From NCBI GenBank assembly GCA_003255025.1, contig QANY01009387.1, positions 496,001 to 560,000 of the forward strand: a stretch of 64,000 nt of DNA, in the 5' to 3' direction. The stretch is from Datisca glomerata. Taxonomy: Eukaryota; Streptophyta; Magnoliopsida; Cucurbitales; Datiscaceae. The translations under genes were made by a program, and so were the position numbers. Positions 49,400 through 60,612 of this stretch are shown here, in pieces. Position 1 is the stretch's first letter, and each line of letters starts with the position of its first letter. Below the pieces are notes generated by a model. That model worked only from the letters and a program-made list of their open reading frames with translations. It was not told where the DNA came from and did no database searches.

Positions 49400-50450
49400 A
49401 AGGTAACTGGCGTTCTAGGGTTTTGCCAATTCTGCTCCTTTTTCTGCCATGAGGTGATGGTAGCCCCTTCTTTGCCTACTGTTTTGACGACGAAAGGGCC
49501 TTCCCAAGACGGACCAAACTTTTCTTATATTTGGAAGATCTTTTTCAAAACTAAATCTCCTTCCTGAAATTCATGCCTTCTAATTCTATTATGGAAGTAG
49601 GCTTTCCTTTTCTGATTGTAATTAGCTATTTGCACGAGTGTCGTTTCCCTTTTTTCTTCTAACAAATCGAGACTTTCTTTTATGAGTTCTTCATTCTCTA
49701 GTTTAGTCAGTTCTGATCTGAGAGTTGGATTTCCTATTTCCACTGTTATAATCGCTTATGCTCTGTAGGCTAAAGCAAATGGTGTTTCACCTGTCACCTC
49801 TCGGGAGTTGTTCGGTATGTCTATAGTACTACTTGTAATTCTTTTACCCATTCTCCTTTTGCTGACTCTAGGTGCTTCTTCATGTTATCAAGTATGATTT
49901 AGTTTGATCTTTCAGCCCGTCCGTTTTCTTGCGGGTAGTAAGGTGTATTGATGTTCGTTGTCAGACGCTAATACCCGGGGAATTCTGTATCTGCACACTA
50001 TATTTTTTCATAGGAATCTCCTTACTTCTGCTTCACAAATCCTAGCAAAGGCTTCTGCCTCAATCCACTTGGTGAAGTAGTCGGTGACAACAAGCAGGAA
50101 GCGATTCTGAGCGAGTGCCATTAGGAATGGTCCAACGATGTCCAGAACCCACTGCATGAATGGCCAAGGGCTTGTCACGGTGTTGAGTTCTCCCGTGGCT
50201 AATTTTATTATAGGGGCAAATCATTAACACTTTTTGTACTTCCTTGCATATCGCATGGCATCCCGGTACATTTTCGGCCAGTAATACCCTTCATTTAGTA
50301 TTTTGTGGGCTAGAGACCTACCCTCAGTATGATTCTCGCACACCCCTCTATGAACTTTTGCTAACACGTACTCGACTTCCTTTTCTTTTAGACATACGGC
50401 CCTGAAAAAGACCGTGTATACATTAAATCGTTGATTATGCAGTACCTGTC
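49400..50450 (-). pseudogene. Tat integrase, degenerate
   Basis: Minus strand: the zinc-binding region near 50300 (HYWPKMYRDAMRYARKYKK), the first catalytic Asp near 50145 (MQWVLDIVGPFLMALAQNRF, then VTDYFTKWIEAEAF), and the C-terminal segment 49525-49743 (RSELTKLENEELIKESLDLL, HEFQEGDLVLKK). Stops and frame changes throughout; the GPY-type end is near 49450. Confidence 0.82.
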
Positions 50451-50559
50451 ACTTTGTTGCTGAATTTTCCTAGCATGAAGTTTGTTTCGGGGTAGGATCC
50501 CTTCTTTTAGGCAATGTATTATGTCGTCCTACCAGCCCGGTTCTAGCCTAGTTTTCACT

Positions 50560-51472
50560 TCTGCTACCTCTTCGGCTGTGATGCTTGGCTTTTCTAGAAA
50601 CTCAATTGCTACATTTCTTTTTCGTGGGATTTTTAGTGAGGACCCTAAATTAGCCAATGCGTCTGCATGCCCGTTTTCCGCTCTTGCGATAGGTGGATCT
50701 TGAAACTTTTTAGTTTCTTGAGGAGTCCTTTTACCTGCTTTAGGTAACTAATCATTCTTTTGTCCTTTGTCGTGAAGTCCCATGTTACCTGTTTTACTAC
50801 CAACATTGAATCACAAAATATTTTTATTTCGTTTACCTTTAGTTCCCGTAAAGAGTGATTCCTACTATCAAGGCTTTGTATTCAACTTCATTATTTGAGG
50901 CGTTGAATCCAAATGAGATGGAGTGTTCGAGTATTTTGCCAAACGGAGTTCGTAGTACCACTCCCGCTCTGCTCCTTTATTGTTTGACGCTCCGTCAATG
51001 TATAACTCCCATGTCCCGTTTCAGGTACTTGTTGTCCGTTTTTTGATTCCTCCTTGGCATCAAACGTAAAGTCTACCACAAAATCGGCTAAGGCTTGCCC
51101 TTTAATTGATGTTCTCGATTCGTAGTTGATGTCGTATTGGCTTAACTCGATTGCCCACTTTATCGTTCTTCCACTTATTTTAGGTGAATGCAGGGGACTT
51201 CTAATTGATGAATCCGACATTATTTTTATGATGTATGCCTGAAAGTAGGGTTTTAGTTTCCTTGTGGCTACTACAGCGGCCAATATTAATTTTTTCATCC
51301 TTTTGTAATAGGTCTCGACTACCACTAGACTTTTGTTGATGAAGAATATCGGCTTCTGCTTCCTTTCTTCTTCTCTGATCACAACAGCGCTGATGGCGAT
51401 TTGTGAGACGGCTATGTATAAGTACAAAATTTCCCCCAACTTTGGTTTTAACAATAGTGGTGGAGCTTTCAA
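50560..51472 (-). pseudogene. Tat RNase H and second (archaeal-type) RNase H
   Basis: First domain 51190-51472: PPLLLKPKLGEILYLYIAVS, INKSLVVVETYYKRMKKLIL, KLKPYFQAYIIKIMSD, then the connection (IKWAIELSQYDINYESRTSI and KGQALADFVVDF) to about 51060. A second domain follows at about 51040-50560: WELYIDGASNN, then in a shifted frame an FGFNASNNEVEYKAL block and FCDSMLVVKQV. The second RNase H is a hallmark of the Tat group. Confidence 0.82.
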
Positions 51473-51763
51473 GTACTCTTTTATCTTGCTAAGAGCTTCC
51501 TCACACTCGCCATCCCATTCGTCCGCTGAATTATTTCTTAGCTTTGTGAAGAATGGTTCACACTTGTCGATTGATCTTTAAAGGAATCTATTCAAAGCCG
51601 CCAACATTCCCGTTAAGCCTTGTAATTCCTTCTAATTTCGTGGGGAATTCATCTCCATTATGGCTTTTACTTGATTTGGGTTGACCTCAATTCCTCGCTG
51701 CATAACTAAATGGCCAGGGAATTTTCCAGCCACCACTCTCAAGTTGCATTTCCAGATTCAACT

Positions 51764-52400
51764 TCATCGAATTTTTCGGTAGGATGGAAAAGGCTTCATA
51801 AAGGTTTTCGACGTGATCTTGCACTCTCGACTTTTCACCTGCATGTCATCTACATAAGCTTCCATGGTTTTTTCAATCTGTTCTAGGAAGATTCTATTCA
51901 CCAACTTTTGACAGGTTGCACCTGCATTTTTTAAACCAAAAGGCATTACCTTATAACAAAAAGTTCCCTGTTAAGTTATGAAAGATGTTTTCTCCTGGTC
52001 AAGTTAGAATATTTTCACTTGGTTGTATCCTGAAAAGGGATCCATAAAGCTCAAAAGTCTGTGTCCTGAGGTGGCGTCCACCATTTTATCTATTCTGGAT
52101 AAAGGATATTCTTCTTTCGCATAAGCCTTGTTTAGATCTGTGAAGTCCACACAAATCCTCAATTTCTCGCTTTTCTTTTTTACATGACAACGTTAGCGAA
52201 CCATTCTGGGTAATCTACCTCCTTGATGAAATCCGCTTTTAACAGTTTGTCAACTTCTTCTTGAATGGTCATATTCCTTTCTGGTGTGAAACTCCTTTTT
52301 CACTGCTTTACTGGTTTAACAAAAGGGTCAGCATTCAGTTTATGACAGATTATATTTTTCGTATACCTGGCATCTCCTGAGCGGTGGCTGCAAAAATGTA
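51764..52400 (-). pseudogene. Tat reverse transcriptase, degenerate
   Basis: Minus strand: LRICVDFTDLNKA near 52150, then KMVDATSGHRLLSFMDPFSG near 52080, then MPFGLKNAGATCQKLVNRIF and the catalytic EAYVDDMQVKS at about 51946-51830. Frameshifts separate the blocks. The wording MPFGLKNAGAT and YVDDM is typical of the Tat/Ogre group. Confidence 0.88.
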
Positions 52401-52552
52401 TTTTTTTCTCCGTAGAAAGTCAGTCAACCTTTTCTTCTCCTTTTCCTCCAGGTGGGCCCCAATATTCTTCATTTTGTGTGTTTCTTCATCTAAGCAAATA
52501 GGTTTGATTTCTTCTCATGCCTCGTATCCAGAGCCCACATCTGCATCTTCTG

Positions 52553-53000
52553 TTATTGCAATTTCTCATCTCCCTCCACCAGCTTTTCTTCCACTTTTAT
52601 CGTTTTCTGTTTCTTCACTAATTCCAATGTGGTCACAGTGTAGATCCTGGAGGCAGCTGGATCTCCTTTTATAGTTTTGATTTCTTTAGGGGATAGATAT
52701 TTCAGCATTTGGTAATAGGTAGATGGTATTGCCTTCATTTTATGTAACCAGGTTATCCCTAAAATAGCGTTGTAAGGGGACGACGTGTCAAGCACTACAA
52801 ATTAGGTGAGGTAATTGAATGGTCCTGCGCTGACGTGGAGGTTGATCAATCCTTCTGAGTAGCTCACAGTCTCGTTGAAGCCCACCAGTGGATGCGACAG
52901 ACCTTGTAGCTGTCGTTCCCTCATAGACATTTTTTTGAGTGTTGATCGATGGAGAATATTGACGGCACTCTCATCGTCAATCAGCACCATTCTCAATAGA
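52553..53000 (-). pseudogene. Tat aspartic protease, degenerate
   Basis: 52802-52996 opens MRMVLIDDESAVNIL; the catalytic DDGSS of the family has become DDESA, so it is probably inactive. 52553-52795 continues with SPYNAILGITWLHKMKAIPS, the usual protease C-terminal half (YNAILGRPWLHKM in relatives). Confidence 0.85.
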
Positions 53001-53384
53001 CAGTTTCCTACTTGTATTCAGATGACAAGGGCGTCGTTATGACATTCGTCATGCTCTAAGTCCGTGTCACCAAAGGGGATTCCCGCTTTCGTTGGCGGTG
53101 CCTTCCTGAATCCAGCCGTCTTCCAATAGTGGTTTTTTGCTGTACACTTTCCTTTATTTTCTTGTAGTCCCTTCTAGTTCAGTTAAAGCGATGATTTTGT
53201 CGACTACTCGGAGCGGCTGCTTCCCGTTATCCCTTTTTCCCCTGTCATGGGTTTCTCTTTCAGCTTCCCATTTTGGTTCCTCCCTCTTCATAAATTGATT
53301 AAAGTATCCATCTTTCACTAGTTTCTCCACATAGTTCTTCAGTTGGAAGCAAACTTTTGTAAAATTTCCATTGCTCCTATATAA

Positions 53385-54699
53385 CTAGCAGTATTTGTCC
53401 TTATACGCATGGTCTGGTTCCCTTGTAAGTGGGGCTGGTCTTTTCAACCAATGATTATCTTTTATCATCTCCAAGACTTGGTTTATTGAGATAGTCAACG
53501 AGATATAGACCTTGTCTCTAGGATGGATGTCATCTGCGGGTCTTCTTCGAGCGACGATTTTGTTCCGCTTGGTGTCTCCCCACTCATCTTCTTTTTCTGT
53601 TATCTGATTCTGCTTTCTGCGTGCACTTGAGCTCCGCTCTTCTTTCTTTGACTCATTAATCTGTCGTCTCGCTTGTTTTAACAAACTTCTTTTTTCTTCT
53701 TCCAATGTGATGTACGCTTACGTTCTTTGAAAGGTTTCCGTTATAGTCAAGGGCTTTTTCTTTGATAAATCTTCAAAGAAAGTTGATTCCGAATCCAAGC
53801 CTTGTCTAAAGTCCAGTCTCGTGACTTTGTCATCACAACTTTCCACCTTGGCCATTGCGAGTGTATTCCTGAAGTGTTTCTTTTTTCTTTTAGGCGGATA
53901 TCGTCAGAAGGTAGTCTAAGTCCTACATCATTGCCCGATAAGTAGAGTACTATACCAAGAAGGCAGTGGACATGACAATGAAGTTAGTAATGGATTGAGT
54001 AGGGAGGGAGTGATACCATTTTAGTGTAGTTTCGTCTAGACTTGAGGGGAATATCCTGCACATGAATGTATCTTCAAGCTGGTATAATACCATGACTTAC
54101 TTGAACTGTCTGAGATGATCTATAGGGTTAGACTTCCCTTCATAACATTTGAATTTAGGCTCCATGAACTTTCTTGGAATCGGGGCTGTCAAGATTTCTG
54201 GATATAATAGGGTTTTGGTGAGTGATTCTAGGTCAGTTTTGCCAGTGTTTCCCAAGCTCCTCAATTCCATCATCTTTATTTCCATCATCTCTTCCATGAC
54301 AGCTTTCTTCATGACTTTTGGTGGGTGAATTTCTCCCGCCTCCTTCTTTTCATGTTCCTTAGACTGAACCTCCCCGTCTTCATGTTGTACGTTCCTATTG
54401 TTTTCATTGTCGTCTTCTTGTCTGACTTCATTTCCTTCTTGGCATTTCTCCCTTACTTCATCGTTAGTGTGCTAGCTGACTTCTACCCATGTCTGTGCAA
54501 GGTCCCGTTGCAATGCAGTGATCTGTTCTTGCATCGTCTGTCATGTCTTGCGTAGTGTTTCGGCATTTTGTTGTTCCATTTCTTGCATTCAGCTTAGGAT
54601 GGTCCGAAGCATCTCAGCTGGGGGAGTAGGGTGATTGGTTTATTCATCCCCATTATCGTTCCCTTCGTTAAGGGTGGTGTTTGACCTGGTTCGAGACAT
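53385..54699 (-). pseudogene. Tat gag, degenerate
   Basis: Start codon at 54697-54699 (MSRTRSNTTLNEGNDNGDE, then a stop). 54097-54312 holds MELRSLGNTGKTDLESLTKT and PIPRKFMEPKFKCYEG before PIDHLRQFK, the capsid start. The capsid body (53700-54090) is frameshifted. 53385-53705 is the Arg/Lys-rich C-terminal part with SINQVLEMIKDNHWLKRP, ending just before the expected zinc-knuckle region (near 53380, readable only in pieces). Confidence 0.82.
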
Positions 54700-54740
54700 G
54701 ATTTGGTTTTCTAGAAGGTATCTTTGAGATTGTTTCTCTT

Positions 54741-54756
54741 CTCTTAACGAAAGCAC
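54741..54756 (-). promoter_or_regulatory. Putative primer binding site of the 15.5-kb Tat element
   Basis: ctcttaacgaaagcac, 5 bases from the 5' LTR, related to gctctcaatgaaagcac in copy 1. tRNA not assigned. Confidence 0.5.
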
Positions 54757-54761
54757 AAAAA

Positions 54762-55597
54762 TATTAAGGATTTTTTCTATTTGGAAGAATATTGATGATG
54801 CCTAATTTTTATAAGCGTTAATTAGAAAAAAGGAAGGAGAATCTAAGAGTAAGAGAAGAATGAGAGAATATGAGGGTCATAGTTGTATTGCCCTTTTTTT
54901 ACTTCCTCTAGTACATTGGCCTTTGTATAGGCTTCCCAAATCCCATGAGTTAATTAAAATAGTACTAAAAATAAATAAATAAAAAGGAAGCACTCATTAT
55001 GCCTAGGGATCACGCCCATTCGTGGGGGTCATTTTGCTGGGGAAGGCCTTTTTTCCCTTCTGTCTCGATCAGCTGCCAATCAATCACGGCCACTTGGCGA
55101 TTTCCTATGGCTTCGAGCCAATCAGTCACAATTACTTGGTGGTCTGTCAACCTGTATCATCCAAGTACTTCTCAGTTTTACTCGATCAATCACTGTCATT
55201 TGTATGTCATTTCGTGTCTTTTCGCATGTCTCCGTTCTTCTATCCTTTCTTTCTCGTTTTGACGAGGCATCCCGTCTCAGCGTTCTTTCCTACTCTGACA
55301 AGGTCTCCCACTTTAACGTTCTTTCATGTTCTGGTGAGATCTCCTGCTTTAGCATTCTTTCCCGTTCTGGCGAGGTCTCCTGCTTCAGCATTCTTTCCCA
55401 CTCTGACAAAGTCTCCCTCTTCAGCTTTCTTTCCGTTCTGACGAAGTCTCCCGCTTCAGCATTCTTTCTCGCTCTAGCGAGGTCTCCTACTTCTGCGATC
55501 TTTCCCAGACCCCAATCTTGCCATGTTCGTGGTCCACGCGTCCTTTCAAGATTCCTTCTTTCTGTACACGCGTCTTGGGTAGTTTTTTCCCTATTCA
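54762..55597 (-). repeat. 5' LTR of the 15.5-kb Tat element
   Basis: 836 bp, pairing with 40122-40931. The 36-bp array is at 55250-55500 (about seven units). The right end CTATTCA at 55597 is followed by ggagc, the target duplicate. The long frames 55022-55441 and 55204-55608 (12-residue repeats of the VLTRSPASAFFP kind) reflect the array. Confidence 0.88.
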
Positions 55598-56260
55598 GGA
55601 GCCCCTGATGCAAATAGGACTTGACCCTAATGACTGCATTCCTGAGGCCACAAGCCTAGTAAGCTTTGGTGGAGAAATCATATTCCCCCATGGGAGCATT
55701 TTACTTTCGGTCACCATGGCAGAGTACCCACAGTAGGTCACATTGATGACAAAGTTCTTGGTGGTCCACGACACCCAAACATACAACGGGATCATCGGAC
55801 GACCATTTATATACTTACCTAAAGGAGTTCCATCATCCTACCACCAAGTCATGAAGTTCCCCACTCTACATGGCTTAGGAACTATTAGAGGGGGGTAGAG
55901 GTCCTCTAGAGAGTGTTATGTCACATCGCTGCGTAGGAGAGAAGTGCCCATTTTAATGCTCCAAGATCTCGAGGACATGATAGAAGAAAGAGAAAGTGTC
56001 ACCCCACAAGACACCCCATTACAAACAACACCGGAAGACCGAGAGGAAGGCAGGGCTCGCGCAGAACAAATAGAGGAGGTTAAAGAAGTTGTGCTGGTTA
56101 CCGGTGAATCAGAAGCTAAGCTAATTACATTCCTCTTATCTAGCATGGATATCTTCACCTGGACACATGAAAATATGCTAGAGATAGACCCAAAGGTCAT
56201 AGTACACAGACTATAGGTGAACCCCGAGGCAAAACCAGTCAGGCAGAAGAGAGTTTGACA
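55598..56260 (+). pseudogene. Outer Tat element: protease C-terminal half and RT lead-in
   Basis: Continues the frame broken at 40121: GLDPNDCIPEATSLVSFGGE, ILLSVTMAEYPQ, stop, then FLVVHDTQTYNGIIGRPFIY and LPKGVPSSYHQVMKFPT. 55944-56216 carries an acidic linker (TPEDREEGRARAEQIEEVKE) and STSL-type lead-in to RT (LSSMDIFTWTHENM, then LEIDPKVIVHRL). Confidence 0.82.
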
Positions 56261-57384
56261 AAACAAGGACCAAAGCCATGAACAAAGAAGTGGACAAGCT
56301 CTTGGAGGTCCGACTCATCAGATAGGTCCACTACCCCTAGTGGTTAGCAAATGTAGTGATGGTGAAGAAACATACTGAGAAGTGGAGGATTTGTGTTGAC
56401 TTCACCAACCTCAATAAGGCCTGTCCCAATGATAGCTTCCCACTTCCAATGATAGACCAGCTGGTGGATACCACATCGGTGTATGAGGTTTTATGTTTCA
56501 TGGATGCGTACTTAGGGTACAATCAGATAAGAATGTATCCATCAGATGAAGAAAAGATTGCATTCACCTTCGAAATGGGTTTTTATTGGTATAGAGCCAT
56601 GGCCTTTGCGTTAAAGAACGTTGGGGACACATATCAGCGCATTGTCAATAAGATGATCGCAAAGTAAATAGGGTGGAACATGGACGTTGATGACATCTTA
56701 TTAAGAGCACCATTATTAACTCCTTCTTGATAGACTTAGATGAAACATTTTCAATTCTAAGGGAGTAGAACATGAGGCTTAGCCCAGCCAAGTGTGTTTT
56801 CAGATATGAGCAAGGAAGTTTCTTGGGTTCATAATAAACCAAATGGGGATTGAAGCAAACCCAGATAATATCCAAGCCCTTAGGGAGATGCAACCACCCT
56901 GAAACGTAAAAGAAGTACAATGGTTGAATGGATGAGTAGCTACCCTAAACGGTTCGTGTCCCGAGCTACAGACAAGTGCCTGCCCTTTTTTCGAGCACTA
57001 AAAAAGGAAAATGATTTTTAATGGACATAAGAATGCAACAAGGCCTTTGAACAATTAAATGAGTATTTAGGGAAGCCACCCTTGTTGAGCAAGCCGGTCC
57101 CAGGGGAGCTTCTCTTCATGTACATGGTAGCCACCCCAGCTGCAGTTAGTTCATCCCTAGTCAGAGAAGAAGGGAAAATTTAAAGGCATGTGTATTACAC
57201 CAGTAAAGCTCTCACCGACGCCGAGTCCAATACCCAGACTTAGAAAACTAGCTTATATGCTTGTTACATCTACCCGAAGACTGAGAACCTATTTTCAAGC
57301 ATACCCAATCACCATCAGGATCGAGTATCCGCTGAAGCAGGTGTTGCTAATAGCTAAATGGGCTATTGAGTTATCGAATTTCGA
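56261..57384 (+). pseudogene. Outer Tat element: RT and RNase H
   Basis: 56356-56667 is the RT core (WRICVDFTNLNKACPNDSFP, CFMDAYLGYNQIRMYPSDEE, MAFALKNVGDTYQRIVNKMI). A stop precedes the catalytic region, read as NMDVDDIL near 56680 (VDD kept). Thumb and connection 56760-56990 are frameshifted. RNase H from about 57040: ECNKAFEQLNEYLGKPPLLS, FMYMVATPAAVSSSLVREEG, VYYTSKALTDAES. It stops at WAIELSNFEA near 57384, where a foreign piece begins. Confidence 0.88.
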
Positions 57385-58240
57385 AGCCAATAGTTTGTTC
57401 TTTCTATCCCTTAGGATTGGGATGCCTAAAACATAACTCGCATCTCCCAAATCTTTCATTTGGAATTTCTCAGGTAACCACTTCTTTACCTTTGACAAAG
57501 TTTCTACATCATTCCCAATGAGTAGAATATTGTCAACATAAAGAACTAAAAAAATGATTATCTTGTCTTTGATGTATTTATAAACACAAGTTTCATCAAT
57601 ATTTTGCTCGAAGTCATATGATTTATAATTTCATCAAAGGTAAGATTCTAAAGCAATCTGGAGTTCCTAGTTCAATTCAGCTTGATTAAACATTTGTGCA
57701 TGTGCTATAGGTTAATCATGAATTCATGTAAGGATTCCACTCAGGTATCCAAGACTATATCGATCTGGGTTTTCTCATTGATTTTAGCATTAGGATTCTC
57801 GATCTTGTAAAATAAAAACAACCATAAGGATATGGTAATCAACTAGAGTTTCCTTTGCCATCTTAGTATTTAACATTACTCCTCAGACATTTTCCTAGAG
57901 ATTAATAATTATATCAGCTTCCATGAAAAATGAATTTACTATAGTTCCAACATATTTATCATATAATGATACTATGTAGCATGAAACCAAAATTCAATCT
58001 ATCTACATAGTCAATATTAATATTGGTTTTCAGAATAAATGATCTTATACTAACTGTAATTCTCTCTTTTTTCTTCATGGAGATAGTGTTACAAATATAA
58101 ACCCATATGTATATTCAAAATCATTTTGTAACAAAGAAACTATAATTAAAATAGAGGAACGTAATTATTGACTTGACCATGATAATAAATTGTTTGTGTC
58201 CATATAACACATTTTTAGCCATTTACATTTTCTATTTTTA
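57385..58240 (-). mobile_element. Copia fragment inserted between the two RNase H domains
   Basis: The outer element breaks after ELSNFE and resumes at FEPRTAIKGQAVTDF near 58243. In between, minus-strand 57390-57560 reads as copia RT: a YVDN box (LTILYSLGN-type in a shifted frame), SKVKKWLPEKFQMKDLGDAS and YVLGIPILRDRKNKL. 57600-58240 is AT-rich without recognisable coding and may be the rest of the fragment. No LTR pair is visible. Confidence 0.7.
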
Positions 58241-58800
58241 GTTTGAACCAAGAACAGCAATCAAAGGTCAAGCCGTCACTGATTTCTTGGCAAAGTTATC
58301 CCCAACGTTAGTCCAAGATGAAGAAATGGTACGGGAAATTTACGTCGATAGATACAGTAATCCAGCTGGCAGTGGAGCGGGTCTTTTCCTCATCACTCCT
58401 AATCGGATCAAGCTCGAGTATGACCTCAAGTTTAGATTTTCAGCCACAAATAAGGAAGCAAAGTATGAGGCACTGCTAGCAGGCCTAAGGTTGGTTGTGG
58501 CCTTGGGGTTGAAGAATCTTATAATATACAGCGACTCGTAACTTGTAGTGGGAAAAGTGAAGGGGGACTTTCAAGCAAAAAAGGAACGCATGGAACAATA
58601 CCTTTCTCAGATCAAGACTCTCCTCGTAAGACTTGGCAACCATCAAATCTACCACATCCTGAGGTCCTAGAACAGTAATGGGGACTCACTGGCAAGACTA
58701 GCCTCAGCATCTGGGCATGAGCTAGACAAGACTATCTAGGTGGAAAACCTCACCCGCCCAAGCATTGAGGTGTTGGAGTCTATAGAACTGGATCTCACCC
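58241..58800 (+). pseudogene. Outer Tat element: second (archaeal-type) RNase H
   Basis: 58287-58541: VREIYVDRYSNPAGSGAGLF, IKLEYDLKFRFSATNKEAKY, EALLAGLRLVVALG and LIIYSDS, with the catalytic D-E-D arrangement visible. A stop follows SDS, then LVVGKVKGDFQAKKERMEQY continues to about 58800. IYVD(R) replaces IYVDG. Confidence 0.88.
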
Positions 58801-59990
58801 TGGTCGAGTGGATGGATCACGTCATTTTCTATCTTAGTCAAAGGGAACTCTTAGAAGAAAAAATGGAAGCAAGGCGAGTTCGTTATGCCTCAGCCTGATA
58901 TACGATGCTAGAGGGAATCCTATACCGAAGGGGTTTTTCACTACCATACCTAAGGTTCTTAAGAAAGGCGAAGGCTGACTATGTTATGAAAGAGGTGCAT
59001 TAGGGCACCTGCAGAAGCCATCTAGGAAGGCAAGCTCTGGCACACAAACTAATTAGGCATGGCTATAACTGGCTTATTATGAAAAGAGATGCAAAGGAAT
59101 TCATGAAAAGATGTGATCACTACCAGAAATTCACCCTTTACCTTCAGCAGTCCCCACAGAAGTTTATGTTTGTGATTAGTCCATGGCCTTTTTCGCAGTG
59201 GGGGATTGACCTCATAGGCCCCCCCCCAATAAGAAAAGGGTAAGTGAAATTCTCCATAGTAGCTATGGATTATTTCACCAAGAGGGCTAAGGCTGAGCCG
59301 TTGACGACAATTACAGAATACGTGGAAAATATTATATGCAGATTTGGCATTCCTCCTACTTTCATGACGGATTATGAGAAACAGATCGATAATGCAAGGT
59401 TTAAGGAATTTTGTGATTTCATTGGCATCAAGCACATCAAGTCTTCCCCGGCCCATCCTCAGGTTAATGGACAAGTGGAGGTCATCAATAAGAATATCAA
59501 GCATACCCTGAGCATGGCCCGAAGAACTTGTTGGGGTCATGTGGTCTTATCGAACCATAGCTCAAGGGTCAACGAGAGAAACCCCTTTCTCTCTTGCCTT
59601 TGGGATGGAAGCAATGGTCCCCATAGAAATTGAGCTGCGCACGAAAAGGCAGTGCTCATATGATGAGGAGGTGAATGAAGAAGCCTCTAGAGTCTAACTC
59701 GACCTAATCGAAGAACATCATGAACAAGCTCGGCTAAGGACGTTAGCATATAAGTAGAGGGTGGCTCGTCATTACAACTCACGGGTGAAGGTAAGGTCGT
59801 TCAAGGTAAATGACCCCATACTACAAAAAGCAGAGTTTGGGCCTGATTGTGTCAAGAGACTCAGTGGCCCCAACTGGGAGGGACCTTATAAAGTTGTCCG
59901 AGCACTTAGGCCTGGAACCTACGAGTTAGAAGATCGCTGGGGGAACATATTAAACACCTAAGAATGCAGAACACTTGAAAGTGTATTACC
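58801..59990 (+). pseudogene. Outer Tat element: integrase
   Basis: Zinc-binding HHCC region at about 59000-59140 (HKLIRHGYNWLIMKRDAKEF, then MKRCDHYQKF). The core has the first Asp in QWGIDLIGPPPI (59199), the second in FMTDYEKQIDNARFKEF (usual TDNGKQF), and the Glu in NGQVEVINKNIKHTL (59470). 59761-59961 is the C-terminal domain with FKVNDPILQKAEFG, SGPNWEGPYKVVRALRPGTY and LEDRWGN. Several stops. Confidence 0.9.
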
Positions 59991-60059
59991 CTTAAGTAGA
60001 TATATGATTCAAGACATGAATGCATGGCTAAAATATGAATGAAAACACCATAAGTATGG

Positions 60060-60390
60060 TTATTTTTAGTATCTATGATAGTTCTTAAACACTTAGATTG
60101 AACCCCACGGTCAAGGCAATTAAGACTCTTAGGCTCTTTAAAGTAGAAGCGAACTCGAGGGCCAACAAACCGTACCCCACGAACATGATAATTCTTAAAC
60201 ACTTAGGCCGAACCCTACGGTTAAGGCAATTGAGACCCTCGGGCTCTTCAAAGTATAAGCGAACCTGAGGGCCAATAAATTGTACCCCACGGTCATGATA
60301 ATTCTTAAACTTTTGTGCCATACCCCACGGTCAATACCAATATCATTGGGCTCTTCAAGACCAAAGTGAACCTAAGAAGCTGTTAGACCT
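60060..60390. repeat. 110-bp tandem array 3' of integrase
   Basis: Three imperfect units starting ttcttaaac at about 60082, 60192 and 60302, each with ccccacggtcaaggcaatt and gggctctTcaaag words. Same relative position as the 70-bp array in the 15.5-kb element. Confidence 0.85.
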
Positions 60391-60612
60391 AACCTCGTGA
60401 CTTGTCAACACATTTTAGCCTGAACCAGCTATAGCAACGGTCCATGCTAGGGGGAAGGAAGGGTCATTACTAAGACCCTAATAAATGAAGTGCAAAACCA
60501 ATGCATAAAGAAACAAAATTACAATTGATATTCATAAAAGTCAGCAAACATCATATGTTCCATTACCATTACATATTACTAATAAAACAACCAAACAAGT
60601 GTTTACTGAAGA
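60391..60612. other. Spacer between repeat array and antisense ORF
   Basis: Non-coding AT-rich spacer; it probably holds the 3' untranslated part of the antisense ORF transcript. Confidence 0.4.

Larger units (their letters stand above)
40122..55597 (-). mobile_element. Tat-lineage Ty3/gypsy element, 15.5 kb with later insertions
   Basis: LTRs 40122-40931 and 54762-55597. Minus-strand order: 5' LTR, primer site, gag, protease, RT, RNase H, second RNase H, integrase, about-70-bp repeat array, antisense ORF, purine tract, 3' LTR. Two RNase H domains plus an additional ORF are marks of the Tat group. It was later hit by a MITE (42791-43145) and a CACTA element (43597-48093); without these it would be about 10.6 kb. 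It interrupts the outer Tat element at its protease. Confidence 0.88.
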
